From Paracentrotus lividus (lineage: Eukaryota; Echinodermata; Echinoidea; Camarodonta; Echinidae), in the NCBI GenBank assembly GCA_940671915.1, contig CALNVZ010001764.1, forward strand, positions 37,962 through 101,961: a stretch of DNA of 64,000 bases. The letters are read 5' to 3'. Position 1 is the first letter of the stretch; the number at the start of each line of letters is the position of its first letter. The notes under the pieces were generated by a model. That model saw only the letters and a program-made list of their open reading frames with translations. It made no database searches and was not told the DNA's origin. Of this stretch, positions 22,143 through 33,900 are shown in pieces. The position numbers were made by a program, and so were the translations under genes.

Positions 22143-22620
22143 TTGTTTGTTTTATCCTTGTTTAATTTTTTTATTATTTTTATGCATTTCTTTGTTTTAC
22201 CTTCTTTAATATTCTTTTATATAATTCCTTATGTTTGTCTTTATTTTCACTTTTTCTATCTTCTATCATGGCTTATGTATTACTTTGTTTTAAACTTCAC
22301 TCATCTTAATTCTATAATTTCTTAAATATTTCTCTTTTTAACCTTACACATCTTCTATAATGTCTTATGTATTTCTTTGTTTTACCTTCTTTTATATTTT
22401 CTTATATAGTTTCTCATTTCTTTCTTTATTTTCATGATCTTTTATTTTCTCTGCTATCATTTCTCACGTATTTCTTTGTTTTTCCCTCCACTCATCTTCT
22501 ATAATTTCTTATGTATTTCTTTGTTTTACCTAATTTTGTTTTATAATTTCTTTTTTTTTCTTCTTTGTTTTCCCTTCTTTTGTATTATGTTATAGCATTT
22601 CTTATGTTTGTCTTCGTTTT
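22143..22620 (+). repeat. T-rich tandem repeat
   Basis: Degenerate units of about 60-110 bp recur, built around CTTATGTATTTCTTTGTTTT and ACCTTCTTTTATATT. The strand is extremely poor in G. Open frames in it reflect composition, not coding. Confidence 0.75.
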
Positions 22621-23240
22621 TACCACATCGATACAACGGGAAAAATACCGCGTGACTTGAGCATTTCTACGACTCTAATATCATAAACGTACACTTATTT
22701 ATTTTTATTTTTCGTTTTTTTAAGAATTCATTGAAAAATACCCTTATGTCTTGTGAATATTTTTTTTTTCAGTGGAGTAAGCTTTAAGGGGTTGCGAACG
22801 CTTGCGAACGAAGCGAATTTAGAGACTTACGTATATACAGATATTGTAATCAAGTTTGATTCAGTAGACCAGCCTTTCGACGTGAGGCGTTTTCTTTTGT
22901 TATGTTAACTTCTGAAATGAATGGAGTCGAAATACAGGAATTCTTTTCATCCTGCATTGACGCATGAAGCGATTGTTTTTGGTTTAAACCACATTCCTTT
23001 TCGATAAGCCGGGATTTTCTATTGAAAATAGTTCACCGAAAAGTTTGGGACATGTTCAAATATTCTAGGCGAATTTATTTATGTCAAAGGTTGCAAGCGC
23101 ATTATATTCTGTGTGTAAAAATGGTTAAATATATACATATAAATAGGTTTAGTGATCGTACTAAACTGGAAAGGGTCAACATAAATTTGAATCGGATAAG
23201 AATTACTCGATGAAAAAATATAATTTCTCAAAATATATTT
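22621..23240. other. Intergenic DNA, nothing recognised
   Basis: I see no repeat ends, RNA features or splice-bordered open frame of interest between the T-rich tandem repeat and the SINE. Confidence 0.4.
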
Positions 23241-23242
23241 GA

Positions 23243-23612
23243 AAATAATAATAATAATAATAATAATATAATAATACCGGTTTCTTATAAAGCGCTTTAC
23301 CTGTTAAGACCAAAGCGCTTACAGTATATTATTACCCCGGTCATTGGATTCATTTTCGATCCCGCACTTTACAGTGCACAATCTCCACTCCCTGGGGAGC
23401 ATTCCAGCCGGTCGCCTGTTAGGCGCACACATGCTAAAGCGAACCACATAGCATTCGCAATCCTACCGGGTACCCATTTTTATCACCTCGGGCGGGGTCA
23501 AGCATGTAGATAAAATGCCTTGCTCAAGGGACATAATTGTCGGTGCGGGAATCGAACTCACGGTCTTTGCTTTGACAGTCCAGTGGTGAGACCACTAGAC
23601 CACGACACTTCC
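23243..23612 (-). mobile_element. tRNA-derived SINE
   Basis: Read on the minus strand, the head contains a pol III A box (TGGTCTAGTGG) and B box (GTTCGATTCCC) at the spacing of a tRNA gene. A unique body follows, then a tail with two AAGCGCTTT-like motifs (GTAAGCGCTTTGG and AAAGCGCTTTATAAG) that ends in an ATT trinucleotide run (23,243-23,275 on the plus strand). This is the full layout of a tRNA-SINE moved by a LINE partner. The tRNA part is not a functional tRNA because it continues into the SINE body. A tail-only fragment of a similar family is embedded in the LINE in both palindrome arms. Confidence 0.88.
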
Positions 23613-23892
23613 ACAGTGTCTATGATCATGTCTTTGATCATATCTTTGATCATGTTGATTGGTATTGTCATTAACAATAAACGCAAATAATACATTCAGA
23701 TTTCACTACGGGCGTGCGATTGGCCGGGCTTTGGGGGTATCGAGCTGGTAGCCATATTGTTTTCAATTATCATTACTATTATCATTTTTATATTATTGTT
23801 ATCATTTTGTTTTTCATTTCTGCACCCATGACTGCATAACTGACAATCAACATCTCACGTTGGACTCGAGGCTATAATAATGTGCACTCACA

Positions 23893-23918
23893 TACACACA
23901 CACACACACACACACACG
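23893..23918. repeat. (CA)n microsatellite
   Basis: This is a run of about 13 CA dinucleotides. Confidence 0.9.
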
Positions 23919-24179
23919 AACCAAAACGAAGCAGAAATTGACTTGTTTCATTGATTTGTGTTCACAATTCATTGAAATTATATACCCCCTCCACTTTTTT
24001 TTTGTTGTTGAAGGAGCCACGGAGCCGGGGGCTTCAGCCTCCCAATTCATTTCAGCAAACGTTTACAATTGCAAAAATGACCACGCATTTTGTGATTTTC
24101 TAGCCTGTTTCAGCCCCCCAGCCCCCCCCGCCCCCCCCCCCCCCCCCCACTTTCGGCCTCAGCTCCTCTACTTTAAAAA

Positions 24180-24337
24180 ACGCTCCAAAAGAAAACACGC
24201 CATTATCATACAATATAACCCACTTGTACTTGCCTAACAAGGCAGTACAAAAGAAAACATGCCATGATCTTACAGTATAACCCCTTTGTGCTTGCCTAAC
24301 AAGGCAGTACAAAAGAAAACATGCCATGATCATGCAG
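24180..24337 (+). repeat. 63-bp tandem repeat split by a fold-back element
   Basis: Units contain TACAAAAGAAAACATGCCAT, then ACAGTATAACCC and TGCTTGCCTAACAAGGCAG. Two full units are visible, and a third is interrupted at TA by the element at 24,338-25,224 and resumes at 25,225 with CCTATAACCCCC. Diverged single units also occur in both palindrome arms (48,780-48,850 and 52,650-52,850). Confidence 0.8.
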
Positions 24338-25224
24338 TAGGGGAGACCGTGGACAACACCGGGCAATTGTAACAGAGGCTCCCATTCCTAACAGAAACAC
24401 GCTAAAAACTTAACCTGTGTACAGAGCATGTACATTTCATCGCTCCACATGTTATTTGAGTGTAAACAGTTTTAACGGTTATTTGAACTTTTTTACAGCA
24501 AAAAAAAAACCTGTTTTTTGAGCAAGAAAGTAATATCTCACACTACCCAATGTTTTTCTTCTGGACAAATATGTGGTTGAGCTATGGCTGTCATTTTTAT
24601 TTATTTAGAAGTTATATTCTTAGACCTGTATTTTGCTAAAGTTTCAACGATGAATACCTGAGCTAAGATAGAAAAAATCTCTCCAAATATGGTTGCCCAC
24701 CACAGGGGCAATAGTAATAATGCCGTTAAGTAAATACTTTTGCCCCGTACCTAGCCCCGGGACAATTCAGCGCGCTGCCATCGCCCGTACAGAGCACGTA
24801 AACTTCTGCAATAATCCCATGCCATGCATATAACAAGTGAAAAATATAATGAAACTTGAGTCAAGCATTTTCATCTTTTATTATAATTAGCTTATGTGGT
24901 TAATGTTGTTTAAATCTTGGATCTGTCAAGTGCATAGCTTTGATAAAGAAAAAAACAAAATGTTACAATTTCATGTGATACAATTGCCCCGTACGTCTGT
25001 TACAATTGCCCCTGGACACGGGGCAATTGTAACACTCGACATCTTGTTTTGAAATGGTAATGGCTTCAAAACAACTTGGTGTACTTAACCCAAACCTATT
25101 CATATGTCAAACTAAGATATGCACATTTCATTTTCTTTAGTTTTAAGCAAGTTTTTAGCTTTGATAAATTTGATAGGTCAAATTTGGAGAAAAAAAATGT
25201 TACAATTGTCCCCGGTCTCCCCTA
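24338..25224. mobile_element. GGGGAGACCG-ended element, copy 2
   Basis: It starts TAGGGGAGACCGTGGACAAC and ends with the complement of TAGGGGAGACCGGGGACAAT. Inside, GGGGCAATTGTAACA-like motifs recur near both ends. It disrupts a unit of the 63-bp tandem repeat exactly at a TA, which reveals the empty-site sequence and supports a TA target duplication. It has the same ends as 7,887-8,544 but a longer, less self-complementary interior. No transposase is visible. Confidence 0.8.
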
Positions 25225-25268
25225 GGCCTATAACCCCCTTGTGCTTGCCTAACATATGTCACTACATA

Positions 25269-25995
25269 CCCAGGGAGCAAGTAGGGTGGACCTGACATGT
25301 CGTGATATAAAAAGTAGTCCTGTCTAGGATGGTTGTATGGACCCTAACCAACATCGCTAGGGCGGACTACTCTTCAGATCAGCTGCAGGAGGGTCCCTAC
25401 AGGTGGGGGCGTCCAAAATAGCCGCTCCTTTTACAAAAATAAATATTCTGGACAAAAATGGTTGAAGCAAAGTTTCAAATACATTGAGTTTGGTATCAAA
25501 TTAAAGATAATAAAATTTCCTATGATTTGGTACTAATTTCAATAAGAATCATACTCAGCAAAGGTAAAATTTGAAGCGTTAAACGTAATTTTTCTCATTT
25601 TTTTCAGAAAAGTAATTTGTATCGATTTATTGTTTTACCTTGTGTAGTAATCATGTCAAGACCTGAAGCACGAAACTTTTTAGAAATGTGCCCCAACGTA
25701 TGGACAAGAGTATGTGAAAAAGAAAAAAAATACCCATTTCCAATAAAAAGATATAACGTTGTAAAGTTACGACTGCAATATACGGAAAAACGACGTTTTT
25801 GCCCCATTTATGTGGATAACCCATACATACACGTGTAATAACCTATTGCACGGCGTGATCCAACAACTATTATTACATGAATATGCAAGTTTCCATAAAG
25901 GTTAATAAAGAATGGACTTCTCGACCAATCTGTTGTGAAGGGGGAGGGGATGGGGGGAGGGTCATGAAGACGTTACCAATTTTGGGGCGGCAGAG
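25269..25995 (+). repeat. Segmental duplication, part A (matches 48,851-49,613)
   Basis: This block is colinear and similar to 48,851-49,613 in the left palindrome arm, and inverted to the right arm (about 51,880-52,650). Shared landmarks include GACATGTCG, CAGCTGCAGGAGGGTCCCT, GTGGGGGCGTCCAAAATAGC and CCCCAACGTATGGACAAGAG. Together with part B (29,055-30,402) it marks an older direct duplication of this locus. Small open frames in it (25,604-25,838) are not conserved as proteins among the copies. Confidence 0.85.
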
Positions 25996-26595
25996 GGCCG
26001 CGGAGCCAGGGGCGGGGCTGGGGGCTGCACCCCCATTTTTGTCAGTAAACATGTACAAAAACGCGAAAATGGCCATAGATTTGTGATTCTTAGCCTGTTC
26101 AGCCCCCACCCCGGATGGTAGGATAAATCCTCGGTTTTCGTGAATGGCTTATATGGAATGGTTGTATAGACAAAAAAAAAACAATATTCCTCGGATTGTT
26201 TCGATAGACCAGCTGAAGGAGGGTGCCTACAAACAAAACTGGGGAGGGGCAAGTTGTACAGTGCAACCCACTTTTTCAGGCATCACAAACATGACAAATA
26301 TGCCTCTTTCAATAGTAATAATTATATCGTACCCTCTTTTCCTAAATTAATAGTGCTCCTTTTTTTTCTAAACAAAACCTTGTGAAATTTTAAACATCTA
26401 AAAATCTTTAAAAAGGCACTTTTTGATGTATTTTCAAACCCCAAATTTTCCTCAACCTCGTATTAAGAGGTCACAAGCATCATGGTCAAACAAACTTCCG
26501 CCTGCTGCTATGCTAGAGACAAATATATTTCAAGTGTGTTGTCTACAATTAAAATCAACATTGTCGTCCTGAGAGGGCTCTGGTAGGGAAATATG

Positions 26596-26774
26596 CAAGC
26601 GCTGATCCAGGGGAACCCAGCGGGCCCGCCCCCCCCCCCCTTCTAGCACAAAAAAAAAAGCAAAATGGACAGGCGGGCCGTTTGAGCCCCTAACCTTACC
26701 CCTATTGCTGATTCAAGATGACCTCTTTGGAAAAAAAAAGGGCCCCCTGTAACGAAATTCTGGATCCGCCACTG
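26596..26774. mobile_element. Worn hAT-like MITE
   Basis: The right end CTGGATCCGCCACTG is the complement of the canonical CAGTGGCGGATCCAG seen at 12,930. The left end (CAAGCGCTGATCCAG) is decayed. The interior is homopolymer rich. Confidence 0.55.
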
Positions 26775-26855
26775 GTATAGACTAAATCCCCCAAAAGGTT
26801 CTTGACTATTTTCTGGTTCTGGTTCAGAGTCTATTCCCAATTTTAATAGGGTACA

Positions 26856-27050
26856 TGCAGGTAATATGGACCCCCTAAGCTCATTTGCCTAATTTGCATA
26901 AAATTACGAAATGACACACAGTCTAATCTTTGTTTATATGAATCAGTAACTACTGCTCTAACTTTTATTGAGAAGAAAAACAATTATCACCAACCCCCCT
27001 GTCTGCAATATAATGTTGACGTCATTACCAAAGTGCCCATATTACCTGCA
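26856..27050. mobile_element. Short TIR element with TGCAGGTAATATGG ends
   Basis: The left end TGCAGGTAATATGGAC and the right end CCCATATTACCTGCA bound 195 bp without coding capacity. The right end lies two bases from the start of a second, longer interval with the same ends (27,053-29,015). Confidence 0.7.
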
Positions 27051-27539
27051 TGTGCAGGTAATATGGGCACATGTATTTAATGTATGTTTTAAAAACTACA
27101 ATGACTCTACCATGTCTGGAATTTGCTTAAAATGTTGAAAATCATTAACTTTAAGATATAATTTGAAATTATAAGACCCTTCAGTAAATCCTTTGACTAT
27201 ATATTTTATTGTTATGTATTTTGTATATTATTTCTTTTTTTAATACAGGTTTTCCCGGCCAATTTCATACATTTATCATCCGTTTTCATTTCTTGTGTAT
27301 TGAAATTCGTGTATTTGGTGCGGCAGACTGATTTTAGTCAAACAATTTCGTGTTCATGCTCTCAAATTAATTTTTAGGAACCCGAATTAATGGTTACAAA
27401 GTTCTAAATCGGATATAAGCATTCAATTTCATCATAAATGCATTCAAATTAGTGCGATTGTAAGGGTAGGCTCTTAAAAGCACTTTCAATTTCATTTTCA
27501 AGCGATCGATTTCCATGATTCAGCGTCCAATTTCGTTTA

Positions 27540-27540
<1 letters not shown>

Positions 27541-27586
<46 letters not shown>
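27541..27586. repeat. (AT)n microsatellite
   Basis: This is a perfect AT run of about 45 bp inside the nested element. A second run follows at 27,777-27,840. Confidence 0.9.
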
Positions 27587-27590
<4 letters not shown>

Positions 27591-27773
27591 CTTACTAAAA
27601 CGGGCCTTAAGGGGAACTGAGAAGAATAGCTTTATTCAGTCAGCATTCCCCTTAGCGACTTTCTATAGGCGAAGAATTCCCCTTAACGCCAATTCTATAG
27701 GGTTAGGGCTAGGGTTAGTTGGGGCGATCTGAAAAGGAGGAAACAAAGAAATTCGCCTTAAGGACGAAAATAG

Positions 27774-27776
<3 letters not shown>

Positions 27777-27840
<64 letters not shown>
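27777..27840. repeat. (AT)n microsatellite
   Basis: This is an AT dinucleotide run of about 60 bp with one interruption. It abuts the left end of the MITE at 27,846. Confidence 0.9.
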
Positions 27841-27842
<2 letters not shown>

Positions 27843-27845
27843 CAC

Positions 27846-28160
27846 ACACTGTAAAAAAAAAATACTGCAAAGTGATGTCAGCAGAGTCCCCGTACAAAAA
27901 TGTAATTTAAACAAAAAGTTTGTTATAAATTTCTCCCTTAAAAAAATGATGAAAAAGAAGGAAAATTGTCATCAGAGTTTTATAGCATACGTATTTGGTT
28001 AAAACGGAACAAATGTGTTAATTCTGATTTATATTTTGTATTTCTCACGTAATTATTTGCAGGAGAAATTTACAACAAAACTGTTTTTTAATTACATTTT
28101 TTATGGTGACTCTGCTGACAGCAGATTTGCTGTAAAAATACAAATATTTTTTTACAGTGT
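27846..28160. mobile_element. MITE with ACACTGTAAAAAAA ends
   Basis: The left end ACACTGTAAAAAAA is repeated inverted at 28,147-28,160. Inner segments (GTCAGCAGAGTC and its complement GACTCTGCTGAC) are also complementary, so the 315 bp forms a hairpin. It is embedded in the 27,240-28,845 element. Confidence 0.8.
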
Positions 28161-29054
28161 ATACTACATAGGCCTACATATAATAAGCAATAAGCAGTCT
28201 TGTCCATTCAGTCATTAAATGTGATTTTATTTTCATCATTATAGTGATCATCTTTTCGTTTTTAATTAAAAACACCTCTCTTTTACCCCAAATTTATTGA
28301 CCCTCAAAATGAATCATCGTCATTAGTCTATGATCACTACATTGGCTTTGTGAACATCACGATTTTTATTTTTGAGTGCCTTCATTGTCCATATCTATTT
28401 TCATCGTTATCGTAATGTTTTTTTAATGATCTTCATTTTACTTCTTTGTTCAAAACAATGCTAGATTATTACGAATTTTTCCTAATCAATGATATGTTCT
28501 GACGTCCTATTTGAAATACTGCATGAGGGATTTAAATTTTAATGGGCACCTTACATGTTTAATTGGAATGCTTCTATCGTGAACTTGTTTGCCTATAAAC
28601 GAATTTGAATATACAGAATGAGATGACGGCACGAATTTGAAAAGCTATTGACGAAAGTATAAGCTTATTATGTGAAATAGAATACACAAATACGAAATCG
28701 GTTCCCAAAATCGTTAATTTCGATGACTGAATGCGATTTTGAATAACGATATTTCGATGCATCAACTTTTTAAAACGAAAATGAATGCTTCTAATATGAT
28801 TTTGACTGACAGAATAATGAAATTGGCCGGGAAAACCTATATTATTTAAATATTATTTTTACTATACAAATCAATATAGCCTATAATAAGTTATTTATAT
28901 TAATTATATACTGTGAATATACCCCAACAAAATCGTAGCAAAGAGATTGATGCCTCGTCCCAATACTAAGTACCATAATCATTTCCGCCATTTTGGATGT
29001 CCCATATTACCTGCACTAATGTTGCAGTGTCAGGCAAGCATTCAATGCCCCAAC

Positions 29055-29940
29055 GAAATAAAAAAAAAAAAAATAAAAAAATCTGAGTTATAACAGAGTT
29101 ATAATAAATTGTTTGCCTATTATACAGAAAAACTACGCCAGGGAGTGCGGAGCGGGGATGGGCTGGGCTGCAGCCCCAACTTTTGTCAGTAAACGTGTAC
29201 AAAAACACACAAAAAAAAAACGACCATAGGTGCCTAGGTTATGTTTAGGCCTGTTCAGCCCCCCCCCCCCACCCAATTCGGCTCAACCCTCCACTTTCAA
29301 AAACGCTCCCTGGCCCCAGCCCCTCCCAGCACTATACCTGACTATAAAAGTTTTTCTTACAGGCTGTGATCAAAAAGATTTTGGATTAAAAATTTATATT
29401 ATATATCAGATCAGATCTAACACCTAATATTATCATTATGATGGATTTATCAGTCAACATGTTGGGGTGATCTATAAACAGGGCCCACTTGGGGCACAGT
29501 TAGACATTCTAGTTACTGTACTTTATATCGTGTCTTTTTCAGTATAAAATAATGGAAATTTACTCTAAATTTCATTATTATATATTTTTTTAAAAATATC
29601 TATTTGAACGTAGAAACAACAAGTCAAGCCTCGACATGGTATGAAAAGTACCGGTGATACATATGTTTTTTTTTAATACAACGAACGTATGGATGAGCTT
29701 TTTTCAACATTATACTTCAGACCTTTGTATGATTTGCTTTAGGGCCTATTATCCTATATGATGTAGCTTACCTCAAGACAAACACTAATTATCACTATAT
29801 ACTTAACAGTCTGAGGAAACAACTGTATATTTTTCTTAATTAGGGTTTTAAGCGCCATGAGCGCGAAAGGCGGACCTGTGCACTATAGAAATAGCCTATT
29901 ATTATTATGCTACTATTATTATTATTATTTTTTTTCTTTC

Positions 29941-29973
<33 letters not shown>

Positions 29974-30402
29974 TATTATTATCATATTGTCGATATTTTA
30001 AAAATATAATAATATAAGCCTGGAGCACGCTCACTTCATAGACTATGCGCTAATTATGTATGTTATATGTACAATCCATAATTATTCAATAATTCTGCTA
30101 TAAGGTTTGGAAATTCGGCCCAGATGAATGGTTGCAAAGCTAAAATTTTTTTTTAAGTTCCCCTTAATACTCTAATACTCTATCCAATGCATGAACTGGA
30201 CACACCACCATGTGCAGGATGCGATCAAATTCGGGTTAGCATGATTCTGTGAGTATATGGGCAGTATAAATTTAATGACTGACAAATGACTCCTTAGGTT
30301 AGCCACATTGAAGGAGGGAAAGAAAGGTTAGACATACACTTAGGAGACCCCTTTATCATATTTTTCTTTGAACAATCGTGAAAGTAGGGATGGGGAAGGG
30401 GA
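29055..30402 (+). repeat. Segmental duplication, part B (matches 49,880-51,200)
   Basis: This block is colinear with the palindrome spacer. Shared landmarks are CCAGGGAGTGCGGAGCGGGG, CAGTCAACATGTTGGGGTGA, AAGTCAAGCCTCGACATGGT, the ATT-rich tract near 29,900-30,000, and GTGAAAGTAGGGATGGGG, which ends at the N gap. Differences are mostly single-base indels. It also contains one of the dispersed GTCAGTAAACGTGTACAAAA repeats. No gene recognised. Confidence 0.9.
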
Positions 30403-30427
30403 NNNNNNNNNNNNNNNNNNNNNNNNN
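30403..30427. other. Assembly gap (25 N)
   Basis: Exactly 25 undetermined bases. The sequence on its left breaks off in the middle of a block that continues without a break in the copy at 51,200-51,598, while the sequence on its right is unrelated to that continuation. The fixed round length suggests a placeholder from scaffolding or gap filling, so order and distance across it are not reliable. Confidence 0.99.
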
Positions 30428-30959
30428 TATTGTTAGGGGGAAGGGGCACACGCAAAATTTCTAGATTTTAACGTGCACAGTCAATGAAGAAGTCTTTTAA
30501 GTTTATAGGGGTTGCGCGTTGCTGCGCCCTGCCTGGATCAACAGTAACACTTTCTGACTACAGCCTAACATAAACCCTTGCGAATGTATACATATCAGGC
30601 CAAAATGGGAATATAATCAATAATATAAAATTAAAATAATCTATATCAAATAATCCGGAGCAAAGATGCGGAGAAAATGTACAATATTTGAAAATCGGAC
30701 GGACAAAAAAAAAAAAAAAAAAAAATCAGAAAAGCAAAAGAGAATCAAAGTGCAAGAGGAAAGGAGGGGCTTGGAGGCAAAATAATATTAGATTCTATTA
30801 CAGGGAATATGGAACATGCCCTTTTGTCTCGCCTGAACGAAGTTCGGCAGAGACCATAAGTGATCACTTTTCCTTTGGCTGTTAGTCATGTAGTCTGTTG
30901 GTCTGTTAGTCGGTTGGTCTGTGTCTGTTGGTCTGCTACGTTTTGTTTTGTTTGTTTTT
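30428..30959. other. Non-repetitive interval right of the gap, nothing recognised
   Basis: It carries a purine-rich tract (30,700-30,775, with a long A run) and a short GTTGGTCTGTTAG repeat near 30,890-30,930. I see no gene or element ends. Confidence 0.4.
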
Positions 30960-33900
30960 GTTTTTTAAACTTGCTCCTCATTTCTCTATTTCTTTCATCA
31001 TTCTGTTCACACTGGTAGCAATGATATTTGCGGTAATACCAAATAATGTGTTTGATATAGGATGAGGGGTCAAAAGTTTCTTAGGGGTCAAGAAGGTCAA
31101 ATGATAATTCATATTCGAGGCCAATCTGTTTCACTTATACAAAAATGTTAAAGTTTTTGTTTAACGTGGTTACTCATGTTCTTTATTCTCCATCGATCTG
31201 TGCTCCACATTGGTACAAATGATTCTTATATCACAGTCATGTGCGAGGATGATAGAGATCAAAAGTCTAGAGGTGGTTCAAAAAGTCATTAAAAGTTCAG
31301 CTGATTTAAACTTGCTGTCATTTCTTATTTCTCCAGCATTTATGTTCACACTCAGTACAAATGATCATTGGTATAACCCCGTATCAGGACAATTATCCCC
31401 GGATAATTACCCCCGGACAATTTACCCCGGACAATTACCCTAGGACAATACCCCCGAGGAACAATTACCCCGGAAAATACCCCCCGGAAAATTAACCGGA
31501 CAATTACCCCGACACAACACCCCCCGGACAATTACCACCCTCACAGCATTGATGTTGGAATCAAGTGGCGACCTTGCGAACCTCGCCCGCGTCCAGGTTT
31601 CGGATTATTTCTATTGATCTATTCTTAATGACTTTCTTTTCTCTTTCTCTCTTTAATTTCGTTATCAGGACAATTACCCCTAGACAATAACCCGGACAAT
31701 CCCTCAATGACAATTACCCCCGGAAAGTTCCCCCTTCCACCGCAAATGATGTATTAATCAAGCGGCGCCCATTTGAGTCTCGCCTTGGTGTCGCAAGCTT
31801 TTGAATTATTTTCACTTAGATCATAATTATCTTAATGGCTTTTCTTCTCTTTCCCTTTCTCTTTATATATTATCTTTCTCATTTTCTCTCTTTCTCTCTC
31901 CTCTCCTCTCTCCACTTTCGTTTTCTTCTTTTTTCCTTTTTACATTTTGCTCTCTTTATATAATGATAATAATGTTAAGCATTTCTAATGCCCGACTTCT
32001 CAATAAACTATTAGTGGCGCAGCAATGTTATTACCCGGCTATAGCCATAGCTGCCCCTAATAACTTGGGTTCAAGTCTGGGCAAATGCAGTTGTAATATC
32101 TTGCCAGAGGACATTAGTGGAATGCGACGGATTCGAACCGCGTCCTTGTGAATCGATCAGTTCACCGTTTATCATTGACAACCAACATCCACCCTCCTTC
32201 CTCTTTTGGTTTGTTTAGCGGCCCTTCTGCGCCATTGAAAAATAGGGGGGGCTGCCACCCAAGCCCCCTGTTTTGGATACACATACTAGCCTCAGAAAAT
32301 AAAACTGGCCCTTCAGTATCCCGACGGGTGATTCTGCAAACATCCTTGGCTAAAACCATGGTTTCTAATTGGTCGTCATCAAAGGGCCAATGTGAATAAC
32401 TCATGTATGATATTTAATTTTACGTATAACCTTATTTTTGCATAAATTGATATTAGGCTTTAGTTTACATTTTCACTTTATTTATTAATTATGGCAGTTA
32501 TTTATATGACCTTTATTGCAGCCTTAGAACCATTGGGTTACCAAGACCAAGTTTTATCAAATTTTTCGTGAAATTAAACAAAAAAATAAATAAAATCATT
32601 ACATTGGAATCAGAAGTTAAATCAGAGATATAACAATGATTGTGATTATTATGTTGTTTGTACCTTCCATGAATGTCAATGTTGTCTATGGCAACGTTGG
32701 CTTTGGCCCCCCCCCCCAATTTTTTTCATGGCGCAGAAAGGTGAAGGGATGGAAAAAAAGAAGGAAAAAATAGAAGAAAGTGAAGAGAGAGAAGAGAAAA
32801 GGAGAAAGAGAAATATGAGGATGAGAAAGAGAAAGTCATGATTGAGATCAAGTTAGAAAAAATAATTCCGAAAACCTGCGACACCGGGCGAGACCCACAA
32901 TGGCGCTCGCTTGATCCCAACATCAATACCTGTGGAGGGGGTAAATGTCCTCGCGGGTAGTGATGAGGTGAAGTCTCCGGTATGCGGGTAATTGCCGGGT
33001 GTTATTGTCCGGAGGTTATTGTCCGGGGGATATTGTTCAGATATGTCCTCGGTGGGTAATTGTACTGGGGTAATCCGGGGGGTAATTATCCGGGAGGTAA
33101 TGTCGGGGGGGAGTGGGGGGTAATTGTTCGGGGCGGGGTGGAATTGCCGGGAATCGGTGGCAATGTCCGGGGGTATGTCCAGGGGTAGTCCTAGAACCGG
33201 TATAACCAAAAGGTATGGTTTGATGGAGGATGTGAATCAAAGGTCCCTATAGGGTCAAAAGGTCAACTCAAGCCAACTTTCTTAAACTTTCTTTCTTTAA
33301 TTTCTCACGTCAATGTGTTCTCACTTTGTTACACGGATCTGGTATTACCACATGTGTGTTGTGAGATGATGGATCAGTGTCGTGTAGGGTCAAAAGTCAA
33401 CTTAAAGGTCAACTTTTCATAGGTACGTTGCCGTTTCTTTAATTTCTCCGTTCAATTGCGTTCACACTTAGGTACAACATGATCTTTAGGTAATAACACA
33501 TGTGCGTTGGATGAGGGATGACTAGATCAAAGGTCATGTAGGGGTCAAAAGGTCACTTAATAGTAAATTTTTCCTAACTTTTTTTTCTTTATTTCTCCTA
33601 TCAATTTGTTCAATTGGACCAAATGATTCTTGTAATACACATGGTCTGTGTTTGATGAGGATGATGACATCAAGTCATATAGGGGTCAATAAAGTCAACT
33701 TAAAGGTGAACTTTCTTTAACTTTCTGTTTCTTCTTATTTCTCACTCAACTGTGTTCAAACTCTGTTACAAATGATTCTTGGGTAATACCACATGCGTGA
33801 GTTGATGAGGATAATGATAAAGAAGTCAGTATGGGTTCAAAAAGAACAACTTAAAAGTAAATTTTCTTAGACTTTTTGTTTCTTTATTTCCCCATCAATT

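Larger units (their letters stand above)
27240..28845. mobile_element. Nested TIR element with GGTTTTCCCGGCC ends
   Basis: The ends are AGGTTTTCCCGGCCAATTTC and its complement GAAATTGGCCGGGAAAACCT. Next to the ends lie repeated short motifs of the ATTCAATTTC / CAATTTCGTTT kind in opposite orientations. No coding core was recognised; the open frames across 27,663-27,914 are an AT microsatellite. Confidence 0.75.
27053..29015. mobile_element. Longer interval with the same TGCAGGTAATATGG ends
   Basis: It starts TGCAGGTAATATGGGCAC and ends with the inverted form near 29,000-29,015. The ends match those of the adjacent 195-bp element, so three copies of one terminus occur in alternating orientation. 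The interval contains a second TIR element (27,240-28,845) which itself contains a MITE and two AT microsatellites: a three-level nest. Whether this outer interval is one element or two solo ends is uncertain. Confidence 0.6.

Noticed and set aside
23540-23612. Minus-strand tRNA-like segment
   Set aside because: A and B boxes are present, but the sequence continues into a SINE body and tail; it is a tRNA-derived SINE head, not a tRNA gene.
27663-27914. Overlapping open frames on both strands
   Set aside because: They encode alternating Tyr-Ile from an AT dinucleotide run.
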